In this document: positions 47,034 through 58,680 of the stretch, piece by piece
Position numbering within the stretch: the first letter of the stretch is position 1
Layout: every line of letters begins with the position of its first letter
DNA from: Bolinopsis microptera
Taxonomy: Eukaryota > Ctenophora > Tentaculata > Lobata > Bolinopsidae
Assembly (NCBI RefSeq): GCF_026151205.1
Contig: NC_087073.1
Coordinates: forward strand, 16,325,837 to 16,389,836
Reading direction: 5' to 3'
DNA length: 64,000 nucleotides
Translations under genes and position numbers: made by a program
The notes under the pieces: model-generated
Seen by the model: the letters and a program-made list of their open reading frames with translations, nothing else
The model's database searches: none
Told to the model about the DNA's origin: nothing

Positions 47034-48395
47034 CTGTAGTGCGACACGTACTCTAGTGCGACATGTACCCTAGTGCGAAACCTCCAAGATCGACACTGTC
47101 GCAGTAGAGTACGCTACCTGGATCGTAGTGCGACACGTACCCTAGTGCGACAGAGAAATTTCAAGGCCGACACTGTCGCACTACAGTGCGCTACCTGGAC
47201 TGTAGTGGCAGTGCGACACGAACTAAAGTGCGACAAAACACTTTACGCAATAAAAATTTGACTTTCCATTTTTAAGTTTTAATGACAAGAGTGTAGTCGT
47301 GTATGAGTAAATATGGGGTTAATTATAAAATCAAAGATTACAATCCACGAAGATTAGGTCCACGAAGATTAGGTCCACGAAGGCAATAGCACCGATCGTC
47401 TTAAAGTACTTCCGTACTGCTGAGTTCTCTGCGTTGTATTCCGGGACTAGGTCATGTTGCTGCATTTTCCTCCAAAGTGCTTGCTTGTGGTGGAAGAAGC
47501 ATCCTCTCTTGGTAGTATACAGGTTGTCTCCACAGCGTTTATCAGGGCTCTCTCGTAGTCACTCATGACAGATTGAGGGTCGACTCCAAAAGCAAGGAGC
47601 TCATCCAAGAGGGCTTCATAATGTCCAACAGCATCAGCAATTTGGTGTTTCGTAGGGAGGTCAGTATCGGAAGCTTTCCGTTTCATATGCTGCTTTGCTG
47701 TGTGGACAGAGTTTGCTGCAGGAGTAGGAGGGTGGGAATAAGTCTTCGTACTGGTCACTGTAGTGTCGTTCATCAGACTGAGACGTCCGGAGCAGATCTT
47801 CCCAGTGGATCGCCAGTAGGTCCTGTCGTCGCGCTTCTAATTATCCAGGCAGTAGCGGTATCCGTCGTGGATAACGTTTCTTGAACCAGTAGTGCGTCCA
47901 GGAATGGAGGTGATTGAAGAATACATGTTGATGTTGTTCGATGCTTTGGTAGAATCATCGTGACTTTATATATGGCCCAAGAATATGAACTTGTTATCCA
48001 AATCGGAGATATACCTTCATACGATACGTGTGATAGGAATGAGGATCATATGCTGCTTAAGAGTTACCCGGTGGATCACACACTGCATACGTGGCTTGAA
48101 CTGACCCGAAGGAATTGTGATCAGTGGATCACTTCGAAACACGTGATGTGAACCGACGAATCGTATTCGCAAGATCAATTCGAAATAAGTGACGTGAACC
48201 GACCCGACGAATCACTTAATGGTCCATAAGAAGGATAGGATGTGACCTGAGCTTGGAAATAAGTCAGGATATTTTGTCGCAGTAGAGTACGCTACCTGGA
48301 TGGTAGTGCGACACGTACCCTAGTGCGACAGAGGGTGTTTTTGTCGGACTTCGCACTAGAGTACGTGTCGCATTACAGTACGTGTCGCACTACAG
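47034..48395. mobile_element. Mutator-like (MULE) element in the right arm
   Basis: The ends are CTGTAGTGCGACACGTAC and its exact complement, with TA on both sides. Subterminal units of AGTGCGACACGTACYCTAG recur at both ends. A transposase remnant lies inside on the minus strand. The left arm has about 70 bp of arm sequence at the corresponding place instead (about 45141-45211). No 8-11 bp duplication, usual for MULEs, is evident, so the classification rests on the protein. Confidence 0.7.
47340..47773 (-). pseudogene. MULE transposase fragment with a frameshift
   Basis: The first frame (47773 to about 47520) reads HYEALLDELLAFGVDPQSVM then SDYERALINAVETT, matching the region around the second catalytic Asp. 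After a one-base shift near 47500-47520 the next frame reads RGCFFHHKQALWRKMQQHDL, the Cys-His motif of MULE transposases, then VRKYFKTIGAIAFV. It ends in three GGTCCACGAAGATTA-type units. Most of the protein is missing, so it is non-functional. Confidence 0.75.
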
Positions 48396-49589
48396 TAAGA
48401 TTACCCTTTCTCTGAGTAGATCTTGAAGTGAAAATCGTTTCCTATTTTACTTTTAGCGTTGATGTCGCTGAAAATTTCCGTGGTTTTTAGATTTGCCAAA
48501 AGCAAAAGTTCTTACTTCTTTCTGATCAAGGTATTCCATTAGCGTTGCATCACCATTAGCCTTAGGTAAAGGTATAAAATTCGATAACTGTTTTATCGTC
48601 TTATCGGTATCCGCATGATTTTCTGATCTAATTCTACCGGCCGAATGGCAAAGCGATAAACATTATTTTTCATAACACATCTGCGTTTTCCAACCAGTTT
48701 AAGTTAAACAAGGTTAACGGTGACCAGTCCTGTGGACAATGACATGGAGCCTATTACCTATGACTATAAATTTATAATAATGCAATTCACAGAATTGCAT
48801 TTTGACGTACTTTTGGGAGTACCAAAAGCGCGCAAACTAAATATATTTGACGCGCGAATCTGTTTTTGAAAGAAACTGATCAAAGTGAAAGAGAATCTAA
48901 TTTGTAATAACATCGCGCGGGGAATAATATTGGTCACGTACGTGTAATAATAAAACTATACTATAAGTATACGAATACCTAACGATTCCCTTAAAAATAA
49001 GGATAATCTATAAATCACTTTGGCGTGGGACTGGGAAGCTATTCTCGCACATAACTTACGAATCCAAAATTACTAGGTCTAGAGAAGGTTCCAAAATCAA
49101 ACCAGCAATGATAAGTTTATCTTATTGAACTTTAATTAACTTTAATTTTGAATCGACACCAATTCAAATTGAACGCTCGAGAGTCTGAGAAGAGGCCCCA
49201 GCTAGGGCATAGCGTACATATATTAAAGTATTAATATCCGTTTAACCTTAAAGTTAAATAGTCTGCCCATTTACGTTCAAGTCAACGCCCGTACGTAAAC
49301 GTTTGAATGCCTCCGGGCTCCGAGCGTTCATTTTAATGTCCGTTTTTAACTTTAAATGGATACAATGAGATAAAACTATGTTGTCGGAATTAGACAGTAA
49401 ATAAACAACAATGAATAAAAATAAGTCACTAGTATAGCAATAAGCAAATAATAATAAAATTATTGCTCCTTAATTCGTGAATTTTTCATAAGACGCAAAC
49501 TTGTGTTAACATAAATATAATAACATAAATATAATAACATAAATAATAATAAGGTCTCGCTGCTTGTTAACTGTGGGGCGGTTTCTTTT

Positions 49590-49790
49590 TTGTTTATCAC
49601 CCAGTCGTACAAGCTCCAATTCGTCTCACAGGGTGAGGCTGATGTCGATTGCGACAGCGCTTTCATTGGAAAACTCTGTAGTTCGGGTACCTCTCAACCG
49701 AAGTTGCTCCACCAAGAGACTGGACCGTCAGAATCTTGGCTAAAACTTGAGGCAGCGTCAGTAGAGAATAAGCCTCTTTTCTCTCGGTAG
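49590..49790 (+). other. Open frame kept in both palindrome arms (frame B, right)
   Basis: Right-arm partner of 43765-43998, read outward on the plus strand. The same peptide includes GEADVDCDSAFIGKLCS and ends ENKPLFSR. The frame is preserved despite arm divergence. Confidence 0.3.
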
Positions 49791-50378
49791 AACGTGTACT
49801 GCGAAATTAAAGTATCTTCTTCTTTGTTGCGCCGTCACACCACGTGTCCATGACATCTAGAAACTCCTTCCAGACATCCTGATTCGTGTGTTTATCATAT
49901 CCCTGATATATAAGCCGGGTGAACACAAAACCCTACTGAATGTAGGGGGGAATGGAGCTCGAGCCACCTTTTGTTGGCAAGACTAATCATATCGCTTTTA
50001 TAGTTTCAATTGCGAAAAGCAAAATTTGCTAACTTTAAGGTGAACAGATAATATTTGTAATAAATTACACCGATGAAACCAACAGGAATCTTAAGACTAT
50101 TGTCTGAAAATCTAAGCAAGACTATTATCGGCTCGAGAATTGAGCATAAATAGTCGACTTCTATCCAGAAACCTAGGAGAATCAGGGGACATCCTGTTGT
50201 CAATTTATGGGAGGTCGACTTTACTGCTTTGATCACAGACGTCCGATACAGCAGCAGAAGCGCAAGATCTGCTGATGAGCAATTCCGTCGGTCTGTACCT
50301 AATCAATGACGGCTAAACTAGGTAAATTTGCGCATGAACCTTTCAATATTATAGATTATACTTTTCCGAGCCACCGAA

Positions 50379-50606
50379 TTGAGCCTGTATTGTTCTATGG
50401 CTGAGACCCATTGGATATCGGTTAGTAGCTGTCTGAAAACTATAAGCGTATTAATGGCTATTACAGTAGGCCCTCAACAGTTGAATACCATCCCCAAGCC
50501 AACAGTGATGATTAGTCGAAGCATAATGAAACTAGCCAAGTATTTAGCGAGACACAATGATGAACTGGCCGATCAAGCACTTTTTGGGATTCCCAGCATA
50601 AAATAA
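50379..50606 (+). other. Open frame kept in both palindrome arms (frame A, right)
   Basis: Right-arm partner of 41731-41964: MAETHWISVSSCLKTISVLM, then NTIPKPTVMISRSIMKLAKY and DELADQALFGIPSIK. A few residues differ. No family is recognised. Confidence 0.3.
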
Positions 50607-51078
50607 CAACACCTGTCTCCAAACAGTTAAAGTTAAAGATTATAAACTTACCGTTGCCTAATTCTGAGAACATGGAACGCACACGTGCCAATATGATTTT
50701 ACGCGCGAATTACCCAGAATTAACTGAAACTGAATGCCGAAAGAGAATCTTATCGCGTCGCGCGGGGAATAATTTTGGTCACGTACATCATTTTGTGTTC
50801 CCTTTTAAATACAATTACCAGTGCAGAGAGTAGTTTCAGAAACGCAAATTCAACTTGCAAAGATTAATTTACCTGGGTAACCTCGCTCAGGCTTTTGCAT
50901 TTATTAAGTTAAACACATTGATTTAACATTGAACATATTATGGCGATTAAAAATATGTCTATAGCAGATAGGGCGGAATGACAGGTTTAGCAACGCCCAG
51001 GAATTATAAGCAGCAAATTCTGCTACTGCTAGTGCTATCAGTATCACGGAGAATCGAAGCAAATATTATAGTGGTACC

Positions 51079-51279
51079 GTGGCATGTCCATTCTGGGTCA
51101 GCGTTGTATATACTTATATATGTTGCATGGATAAGTCCCTGCTTGCTGTTGGCGTTGCTGCGGCGAGGCTGGCTGGAATAATTGTCGGAGAACTCTTTGG
51201 CTTCGTACTCTCTTCACTTCTTTCTCCGCACAAAACTGTTCAATCCGTGGGAGGCCCTATTATTCAAATAAAGTTCTGA
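51079..51279 (+). other. Open frame partly kept in both arms (frame C, right)
   Basis: It shares RLAGIIVGELFGFVLSSLLS and PHKTVQSVGGP with 40941-41147 on the minus strand. It is hydrophobic and lies nearest the palindrome ends. Function unknown. Confidence 0.25.
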
Positions 51280-51774
51280 ACCCTCAATCAAGCGTTTAGT
51301 TCTAAAACTTTGGTAATGGAAATTGTAGTTTTGTAGCTTTTCTCATAACTATCGTCCTATCGAACTGATGATCAATAAACATCACGCGGTTTGCTACAAT
51401 CAAGTTAGTATAAGGAGTCGTTTACATATCAGCAGAGGGGTCTTCCAAATTGCAAATGATTACGATTGACCATATAATATTGTAATTTTGGCACAATAGC
51501 ACAATACTAATAGCGATACCCGGATTTAACATTTAAACAATTTGTAATCGTATTGCCATGCAGTGTTTGTGTAACTGTAGTACTAGTTGGTAATCGCTTT
51601 TCTTGTCAAAAAGTTAATATTTGTTTCCTTCGATAGTAAATTATTTTGTCCCAAATTCATATATTTTCTAATAATACAAAATTGTTTTTAGACCAATTAT
51701 ACAATGTCAATAAGTCATGTGGCATGTAAGGCGCCAAAGACAAATTGCTAAAAGGCTCGGCGCAACTGCAGAAA

Positions 51775-52035
51775 ACTGCCACTAACTGCCACAAACTGCC
51801 ACTAACTGCTACAAACTGCCACTAACTGCTACAAACTGCCACTAACTGCTGCAAACTGCGCGCGCAGTGCGTGGGCGCGATTGTAGCAGTTAGTGGCAGT
51901 TAGTGGCAGTTAGTGGCAGTTTGTAGCAGTTAGTGGCAGTTTGTAACAGTTAGTGGCAGTTTGTGGCAGTTAGTGGCAGTTTGTGGCAGTTAGTGGCAGT
52001 TTGTAGCAGTTAGTGACAGTTTCTTTGCACTTTGC
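51775..52035. repeat. Subterminal array of CTGCCACTAA type, right
   Basis: Mirror of 39635-39838: CTGCCACTAACTGCCACAAA units, then a GCGCGCAGTGCGTGGGCGCG spacer, then a longer inverted run of GCAGTTAGTGGCAGTTTGTG. Confidence 0.85.
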
Positions 52036-52050
52036 TCCTCCTGTGTCGAG

Positions 52051-54246
52051 TACTGGTAGGTTTTGTAGCGCGATGCGTTACTATGCTATGTCGCGCCGCG
52101 CACTCAATGAGGCTTCTCACAGCTAGATCGGCGAGATGCACTACTGTGCCGCGCCGAGCTGCGATGAATTGACATCGTCAATTAATGGTAGGTTATAAAC
52201 CTACAAAGTAAATCAAAATGGTAACCAAAATGTCGCGCGCGAGCCAATTAGCTCTAGCTTTTTTGTCTGAATCGCTTGCACCACTCGGCACAAGAGGACT
52301 ATAGTGCAAAGAAACTGCTAATAACTGCTGCTAACTGCTGCTAACTGCTGCTGCATGCTAACTGCTGCTAACTGCAGCAGTTAGCAGCCTGTCTTTACGG
52401 CGCAGCGCACGCCGCGCGCAACTGCTGCACATTACCTTACAGATGTAAATTGCTCTAGCCAGAGCCCTCACGCTTGCACTTTGCATGAGTAGCGCGTGAA
52501 GCAAGCGCGTCACGCAGTACACAAAAATTGATGTGGCTATGTTGTATTGTGTGAAATTGAAAGCTGTAAACACAAAAATATAGAATTTAAAATTTGTTTC
52601 TCTAAAATTTGTATTTTAGAAAACTCTTCTTAGTCTACAAAAACTTTATATTTGTTGTCCATTTTCTTTAATTGAAGCGCGATGCACTACTGTGCCGCGC
52701 CGCGCATCTTCTCCCAACCACAACCTCGGAAGGATTGACATCGTAAATCAACCCCGTAAAGCAAATGAGCGTTGTTCACAACATTGCTTATTTAATTTTT
52801 GTTCTCACATGCCTTACCACATCACAATATTTTTTTTCCTGGCTTTGAAGTCCCCTTAGACTCTTTGAACATGGCCTTCAACACTCTCTCCAAGTACTAA
52901 TCCTTCTTCATACTCTACTAATAGATTTTGAATCTTGTAAGGGTACCCTTTACTTACATAATAATAATAATAATAATGTCCCTTGCCCTGCAAGCCCTGT
53001 TTCTTGATTATACAGCATTTATTTATCGTGTACTACATTGTAGTAGGTAATAAACATTTGTAGTAGTGTAGGGTTGTTTTAATTTCTTTTTGCTAGGTTT
53101 TATAATATTTATTTGTATAATTTGTGATTGTTTCTCCTGGTTTTCTTCCCTTGCGTAGCAAGCCCTGTCTCTTGTAAAAACAACCTCGAAAGATTTGTAG
53201 ATACACATAGTCTCTACACCTTTACCCTCTGGTCCCTAGGGTCAGCTGATCCCGGGCCAGAGGAAAACTACCGACTGCCAAGGTTTGACGCCTAGGCAGT
53301 CGAGACCTCTTATTGAGACCCTTTATAATAATAATAAATTAATGTTATTTTGATACAGCACCAAAAGGTTAAATAATTTAAATTTAACCCTTATGCTCAG
53401 CTGTAAAAGATACCTAAATGACAGTAGAGATCGTGCATCTCGCCTTGGACTGGAATTAAAAACGGAAGTTTATAGCTACAAGTTAAATCCTGACTAAATA
53501 AGGCAGAAACACCTTTAACAAGAAGATATCCAAGAAAGGTTAGCAGGTTTTCTAACAAAACATATGAAAAATAGATGATGACCACAAGAAATCTATGTAT
53601 GAGACTCCAAATATATATAACTCCAAATATACAAACAATCTGAATACTTCAATATACAATACAAAATTATTAAAAAAGCTTACTGCAGAACAGTAACTGA
53701 TGTTACAGAAAATCTAATACAGTCATGTCAAATTATCTGGGCAACATATAAGTCTAGAGACGGTGAAATAAACAGAGTAGAAGAAGATGCTAAAATACTT
53801 GAGACAAAATACAAAGAATAAGGCAGCTTTCTCCTGGGTGCCAACCCAAAAAATGTTGGTGTCCCGGGATAGAGCCTCCTTTTCTGACCTACACTAAAAT
53901 TTTGTTGGCAATTTTGTTACATTGCATGAATACTATACAAATTAAAGGAAATTTAACTGTCCTCTCAAAATTAATATAAGTTTTGGGTTGTACATAACAT
54001 GCCGAATTTTTCATATAATATTTGGACTTATATTTTTCAATTCTGTGGCATGACGATGAAAATCTTAAAAGTAACTGGCTACAATGAGCATTTTATTAAC
54101 TAAATTGATTGAAATAAACAATAAATAGTATCGATCGAAAACTTTAATTTCTAACGGACTATTATAGAAACCCACCAAACAAATTTCACCCTGCCAAAAT
54201 GTTTTAAAACATAAATACTTTGGTATAAAATTCAAACATAGTCTGC
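52051..54246. other. Repeat-rich intergenic sequence
   Basis: It contains the GC-rich repeat (52064-52190), a CTGCTGCTAA array (52318-52390) next to a CACTCGGCACAAGAGGAC...GTGCAAAGAAACTG end resembling the palindrome terminus, and an ATA repeat at 52961-52978. Paired CCCTTGC..GCAAGCCCTGT segments (52980, 53150) resemble a retroposon 3' end. A possible degraded coding trace lies near 53680-53820. No host gene. Confidence 0.45.
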
Positions 54247-55268
54247 CCACGATAAGGGGCCATAATTGTTTCAATTATGTAACTGTATAGAATTATTATT
54301 ATTATTATAAAATTCAAGATCTAAACAGTTACTACACTTCAAATATCCTATAAAAATGTTCAATTAAAATTCTGTGGCAAAGAAATGGAACACATTTTCC
54401 GACCTATTATGGTAAAATCATCACATCTCAAGCTGTGGAATGGTAGTTTATTTCATTCCTACATCAATTGAAAAAAAGTGCTGTTTCTTCTCAATATAAC
54501 TTAACCCTCTATTTTACCTAAAACTATATCTGACACTTCCCAAAAATCGCCTGAGTCCACTTTAGTAGACACAGTCTTCTGACTTCTAGAATTCTTTTTT
54601 TTTCGGACACCCTCACGAGTTGCCCCTCACGAGGGGGATGCAGTGGCGTAACGTTGCCTGTTGGCGCCCCCACCGAAAATGTGCCCCCTGTTGGCGCCCC
54701 CTGTGGGTGCCCCCTGTTGGCGCCCCCTCCCCTTTTGGCGCCCATTTAAAAAAAGACAAATTGGGTGATTTTAGAGGATACGCCGGTAAAATCTCTTTGA
54801 AAGTGTGTTTCTAGAGCAAAACGCCCAGTTTTACTATTACCTCAGTTAAGTTTTTCTAAATTGTCCCACATTAAAACAACGATTTTGTGCCCCCCAAGAT
54901 TGCCTGCTGTGCGGGGTCAGCAGGGCCCTTTCTTAACTGAGGCACTAGCAAAACTGTGCATTTTACTCTAGAAACACACTTTTTTAAAGATTCTACCGGC
55001 GCACCCTCTAAAATCACCTAATTTTTACAATCTTAGGAAGGCCAAGGGGCACCAAAAGGGGAGGGGGTGCCAACAGGGGGCGCTTTCTCAGTGGGGGCGC
55101 CAACAGGCAACTTTACGCCACTGGTGGAGGGTATCTAACCATATAATAGTTAGCTAATGAACAATTACCTGTATTTGATAATTTATGAGTGACCTTTTAA
55201 AAACTTAATCAAATTAATTATAATAATAATAATTTTATACAGTTATACAATTGAAACAATTATGGCCT
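54247..55268. mobile_element. About 1 kb inverted-ended element hosting a hAT-like MITE
   Basis: The left end, GGGGCCATAATTGTTTCAAT, and the ATTATTATTATTATAAAATT block beside it recur inverted at 55205-55268 (AATAATAATTTTATACAG ... GAAACAATTATGGCC). The interior contains the MITE at 54641-55123. The far side continues after the 2.26 kb element as TTATGGCCCC (57530-57541), so that element may have inserted at this terminus. Confidence 0.5.
54641..55123. mobile_element. hAT-like MITE copy C, complete (483 bp)
   Basis: It has inverted termini CAGTGGCGTAACGTTGCCTG and GGCAACTTTACGCCACTG with GTTGGCGCC blocks inside. The core shows CCTCTAAAATCACCTAATTT in both orientations. The 8 bp flanks (GGGGGATG/GTGGAGGG) are only weakly alike, so no clean target duplication is claimed. 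No coding capacity. Confidence 0.7.
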
Positions 55269-55269
55269 A

Positions 55270-57527
55270 GCCCGGTTCATAAAACAAAAATATTATCCAA
55301 TAATTACGGCGATAGGCTTATCTGTTGTTCCTTAGGCCAAATAACTACCAAAAAAATTTTGAAGCTTCAACTCCAACCGGAAACACCCCCACATGCCACG
55401 CCCATTTTTTTCATCAATTTTTAACAGGTAAAAATCTTCATATCATCAATTTAGGCATGAAGGAGTGCTTTTAGTGCTCCAACAGTTTGGGGTCTAATAG
55501 TAATGGTAGAAAAAGGTTAACTTTAGTCAAAGTCTCAAGCCTCCACGGCGCTTGGTTTAGGCGCACCGGATCTCGCGTCTCGCGCCTCCGCCGCGAGATT
55601 TGTTGCGCCAAAACTAAAGGTCGTAGAGACATGAGACTTCGACTAAAGTTAACCTTTTTCTACCATTACTATTTGAGTATCACAGTTTCAGAGCTCTAAA
55701 CACATTCCTTCATCCTTAAAACAACAATCATATGGATTTTGCCTGTAAAAGTGGAACTGATCCTTTAAAATCAGCAGGCTGTCTAATCTTCGTTGCCAGA
55801 GGAATATTTTCGTCAAACTATGATTTAAATGAGGTTCTTATTTCTTCATAACTCGTCACTGATAGGATCAGCATCGATGAGGTCCAATAATTCCTTCATA
55901 GCTCGTCACTGACAGGGTAACCGATTACTTTTAATAAGGTCTGATGATTTCTTCGAGACTAACGAGGATACGTCAGGACCGACGAAATCAATCAGGGAAG
56001 ATTCCTTAGCGAGGGCTGGAAGCGTTGGTTTTCTGATTTCAGGCTGGAGTGATGGAAGTTGACCAATCTTCTTTGCGATCAGGTTCCTCGTCTCCAAAGA
56101 TAAGGATTCGTCAAACACAGCCAGAGGGACGAGATCCTCAGTTAGGTACCAGGTGTGTCTGTTGATAACCTGCGCTGTGGAACTGGATACTTTCTTGTTC
56201 ACCTTCGAGAACTTCTGGATTCTCCTGTGCAGCTTTAGGTCGTTGGAAGCAGCAGAGAAGAGGGATCCAGAGGTGAACCATGCTTCCAGGTAAACGAAGA
56301 CGGCAAACAGCGCCATTTGTTGGATCTTCTTCTTCGTCCTCCAGTGAAGTCCAAGCTGATGGCGTAGAAGTGACATCTTCAGGATGTAGATGGCTTTACT
56401 CATCCAGCGAGCGTGGTGGTCTGCTCCTGGTCTCTGGATGTGGTAAGTGTATCCCTTTTTCCTATCGATGGAACCTCCAAGGATTATCTTCGTGAGCTCC
56501 AGGTATTCCTTGTAGTCTCCTCTGGCCAGGTTCTTCACGTGCTGAGGTGACAACCGAAGGTCGATGAAAGCAAGAAGGTCTTCCGTCTCTTCTTTGTAGG
56601 CGGCAGGGATCTCCGGAAGCTTCAGGTCGTCCAGGTTGGGAGGGATTTGTGATGTCGAATAAGCTGTCCAACGTCGATAGGAAAGCGGCTTCCTTCTTCT
56701 TATGGGCTTCGGTTCCTCGTCGAGATGTAGGAATCTTCATGATTTGCTTGTAGTCGAAATGAAGTTCTATCATACGTTTGGTAATAGTAGATCGACAGTT
56801 CAAGATATCTCCGTATCCAGCGTACTCCCAAAGCTCCACCAGTTCGGTCTTTACAATCTGGACAGCTTCAGTTAAGCTCAAGCTGCCGTGATTCTGCTCC
56901 AGCTCGAACATGATCCTCCGAGTAACTGCGCCATATGTTGGGAGTTTAGAGAACGACAGCTTCTCAAGCAGGGTTGAAAGAACACTGATCCTAACTTGAA
57001 GGGAATCCCACTAATGAAATATCCAGCAGATAATTATTAAATATATCTTAACAGGTAAAATCTATAAAATTGTTGATTAAAGCATGAAGTAATGTGTTTG
57101 AGACATTGTTGATGTGCTTTCCTAATAGTAATGGTAGAAAAAGGTTAACTTTAGTCGAAGTCTCATGTCTCTACGACCTTTAGTTTTGGCGCAACAAATC
57201 TCGCGGCGGAGGCGCGAGACGCGAGATCCGGTGCGCCTAAACCAAGCGCCGTGGAGACTTGAGACTTTGACTAAAGTTAACCTTTTTCTACCATTACTAT
57301 TAGACCCCAAACTGTTGGAGCACTAAAAGCACTCCTTCATGCCTAAATTGATGATATGAAGATTTTTACCTGTTAAAAATTGATGAAAAAAATGGGCGTG
57401 GCATGTGGGGGTGTTTCCGGTTGGAGTTGAAGCTTCAAAATTTTTTTGGTAGTTATTTGGCCTAAGGAACAACAGATAAGCCTATCGCCGTAATTATTGG
57501 ATAATATTTTTGTTTTATGAACCGGGC
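55270..57527. mobile_element. 2.26 kb TIR element encoding an unfamiliar protein
   Basis: The termini are GCCCGGTTCATAAAACAAAA and its complement, flanked by TA on both sides (55268-55269, 57528-57529). The first about 405 bp at each end are nearly identical. Each TIR contains a nested palindrome of about 178 bp (AATGGTAGAAAAAGGTTAAC to its complement, at 55497-55675 and 57122-57300). The interior is occupied by one long minus-strand frame. The organisation (TIRs, TA duplication, single ORF) fits a class II transposon. The protein does not match a transposase family I can name. Confidence 0.75.
55906..57000 (-). pseudogene. Element-encoded protein, one frameshift, function unknown
   Basis: Frame 1 runs from about 57000 (ATG 56911) to near 56640: LPTYGAVTRRIMFELEQ, SLTEAVQIVKTELVELWEYA and KKEAAFLSTLDSLFDI. 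It then shifts to a second frame that ends at 55906: HVKNLARGDYKEYLELTKII, YHIQRPGADHHARWMSKAIY, RHTWYLTEDLVPLAVFDESL. Together they make about 360 residues. Both halves recall proteins often left 'uncharacterised' in invertebrate genomes, from memory only. No catalytic triad is evident. The single shift may be mutation or an assembly error. Confidence 0.6.
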
Positions 57528-57636
57528 TATTATGGCCCCTTCAATCAAATTAAAACCATAGTTGTTGTTTTTTAATCATCCAGCACACTAGTCCCAATTA
57601 AAATGGAAACCATTTAATGCTTAATCGATTAGGATC

Positions 57637-58195
57637 ATGCCCATTGCAAAGAGTTACTTCATCCCACCTCCTCCTGAGGGAAATTGGCCTCCTTTGAAGG
57701 ACCCCTGGGCTAGTTTTTGGAGTTATAAGCAGAAAGTGCGACATACAAATATGTATAATGTAAGTACTATTGTAACACTTATATGATAATATAACAATAA
57801 TTAAAGAAATATTTTAGTGAAACAGTTTAATAATCTTTCACTCGTAAGCATTTAAATTTGTATGGGTATGCCATGCTGGGACAAATTTTTTGCTCCCTTA
57901 ATAGTCAGATTAATCAAAATTTAGAAAAAATATGTAGTAGTATTTGATTATGCTTACATTCACAAGCAATACTTAAGCAACTCTCAATCAATCCTTAAAC
58001 AGTGTTAAGATGATACCAACAACAAACAATTTTCAGATAACACGTTATGGATTGCCAGGGTTTACCTGGGGAGTTTCTCTTTGGATGGCAACATTTGTTG
58101 GGATAAAATCATGGCGCCTCATCACAAACAATCCCAAACCTGGAGCAAAGCGAGCTGTTGGTGAAATTCATGGCCATGACCCAGCTGGTTTTTGA
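57637..58195 (+). CDS. Probable NADH dehydrogenase complex I subunit B12 (NDUFB3-like)
   Basis: Exons 57637-57759 (41 codons) and 58037-58195 (52 codons plus stop) join in phase 0, with donor GTAAGT and acceptor TTTTCAG. The product has 93 residues, close to the usual size of about 98. A Pro-rich N-terminus precedes LKDPWASFWSY, which fits the 'L(K/R)DPW...W.Y' signature of NDUFB3. Then comes GFTWGVSLWMATFVGIKSW, matching the 'GF.WG.....' single membrane helix. In NDUFB3 this accessory subunit sits in the membrane arm of mitochondrial complex I. The C-terminus here (GEIHGHDPAGF) is not typical, so another small mitochondrial inner-membrane protein remains possible. Confidence 0.5.
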
Positions 58196-58680
58196 AAATG
58201 CTGAAGCGAATCAAATGTTGATCAAAGAACAACTATATGCCACTAAGAATCTTATAAGTATTGGTTTTGTTAGCTGAAAAATGTTGGAGGTATTAATTTT
58301 CTAGCTTAAACTCATGGAAAACTTCCCATAAGTGAACATACCTTATTATTGGATTTTTATGAGCACAATATAAAGTTGTCTTCTTGTACATAAGTTATTA
58401 TTTTCATGTTACCCTGTAAGCGAAAATTGATAAATAAGTGCATATTATTATTGCATTGTATTGAGATAATGTGTTTCCTTAGCCTACATGTAATCAGTTA
58501 ATGTTTCATGTTTTGGAATTGTTTTATAGAGCCAAGAAATTGAAAATTGATCTTAGACTCATTCATTTTTGAAATAATGTTGCTGCTTTTTGACACTAGA
58601 AATCCCGAATGTATACCACTACCATTTCCATAGCTCTGATGTATTGGTTGTAATGTCAGAAAGCTGTCCTCGAATACAGA

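Larger units (their letters stand above)
39604..52050. mobile_element. 12.4 kb imperfect palindrome (giant foldback structure)
   Basis: The outer ends are CTCGACACAGGAGGAGC (39604) and its complement (ending 52050). Inverted blocks occur in mirrored order: arrays 39635-39838/51775-52035; 41050-41150/51145-51240; 41400-41985/50345-50890; 42690-43265/49870-50330; 43690-45140/48411-49865; 45212-45356/46879-47025. A loop of about 1.5 kb (45357-46878) holds rearranged pieces of arm sequence. The arms differ by substitutions, in-frame indels and private insertions, so they are not a simple mirrored read. It could be one giant foldback transposon or two copies of a 5-6 kb element facing each other. 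No known transposase was recognised in the arms. Confidence 0.75.

Noticed and set aside
39604..52050. The large palindrome as a foldback-read assembly artefact
   Set aside because: The arms differ by substitutions, in-frame indels and private insertions with target duplications, which a mirrored single molecule would not show. Spanning reads would still be needed for proof.
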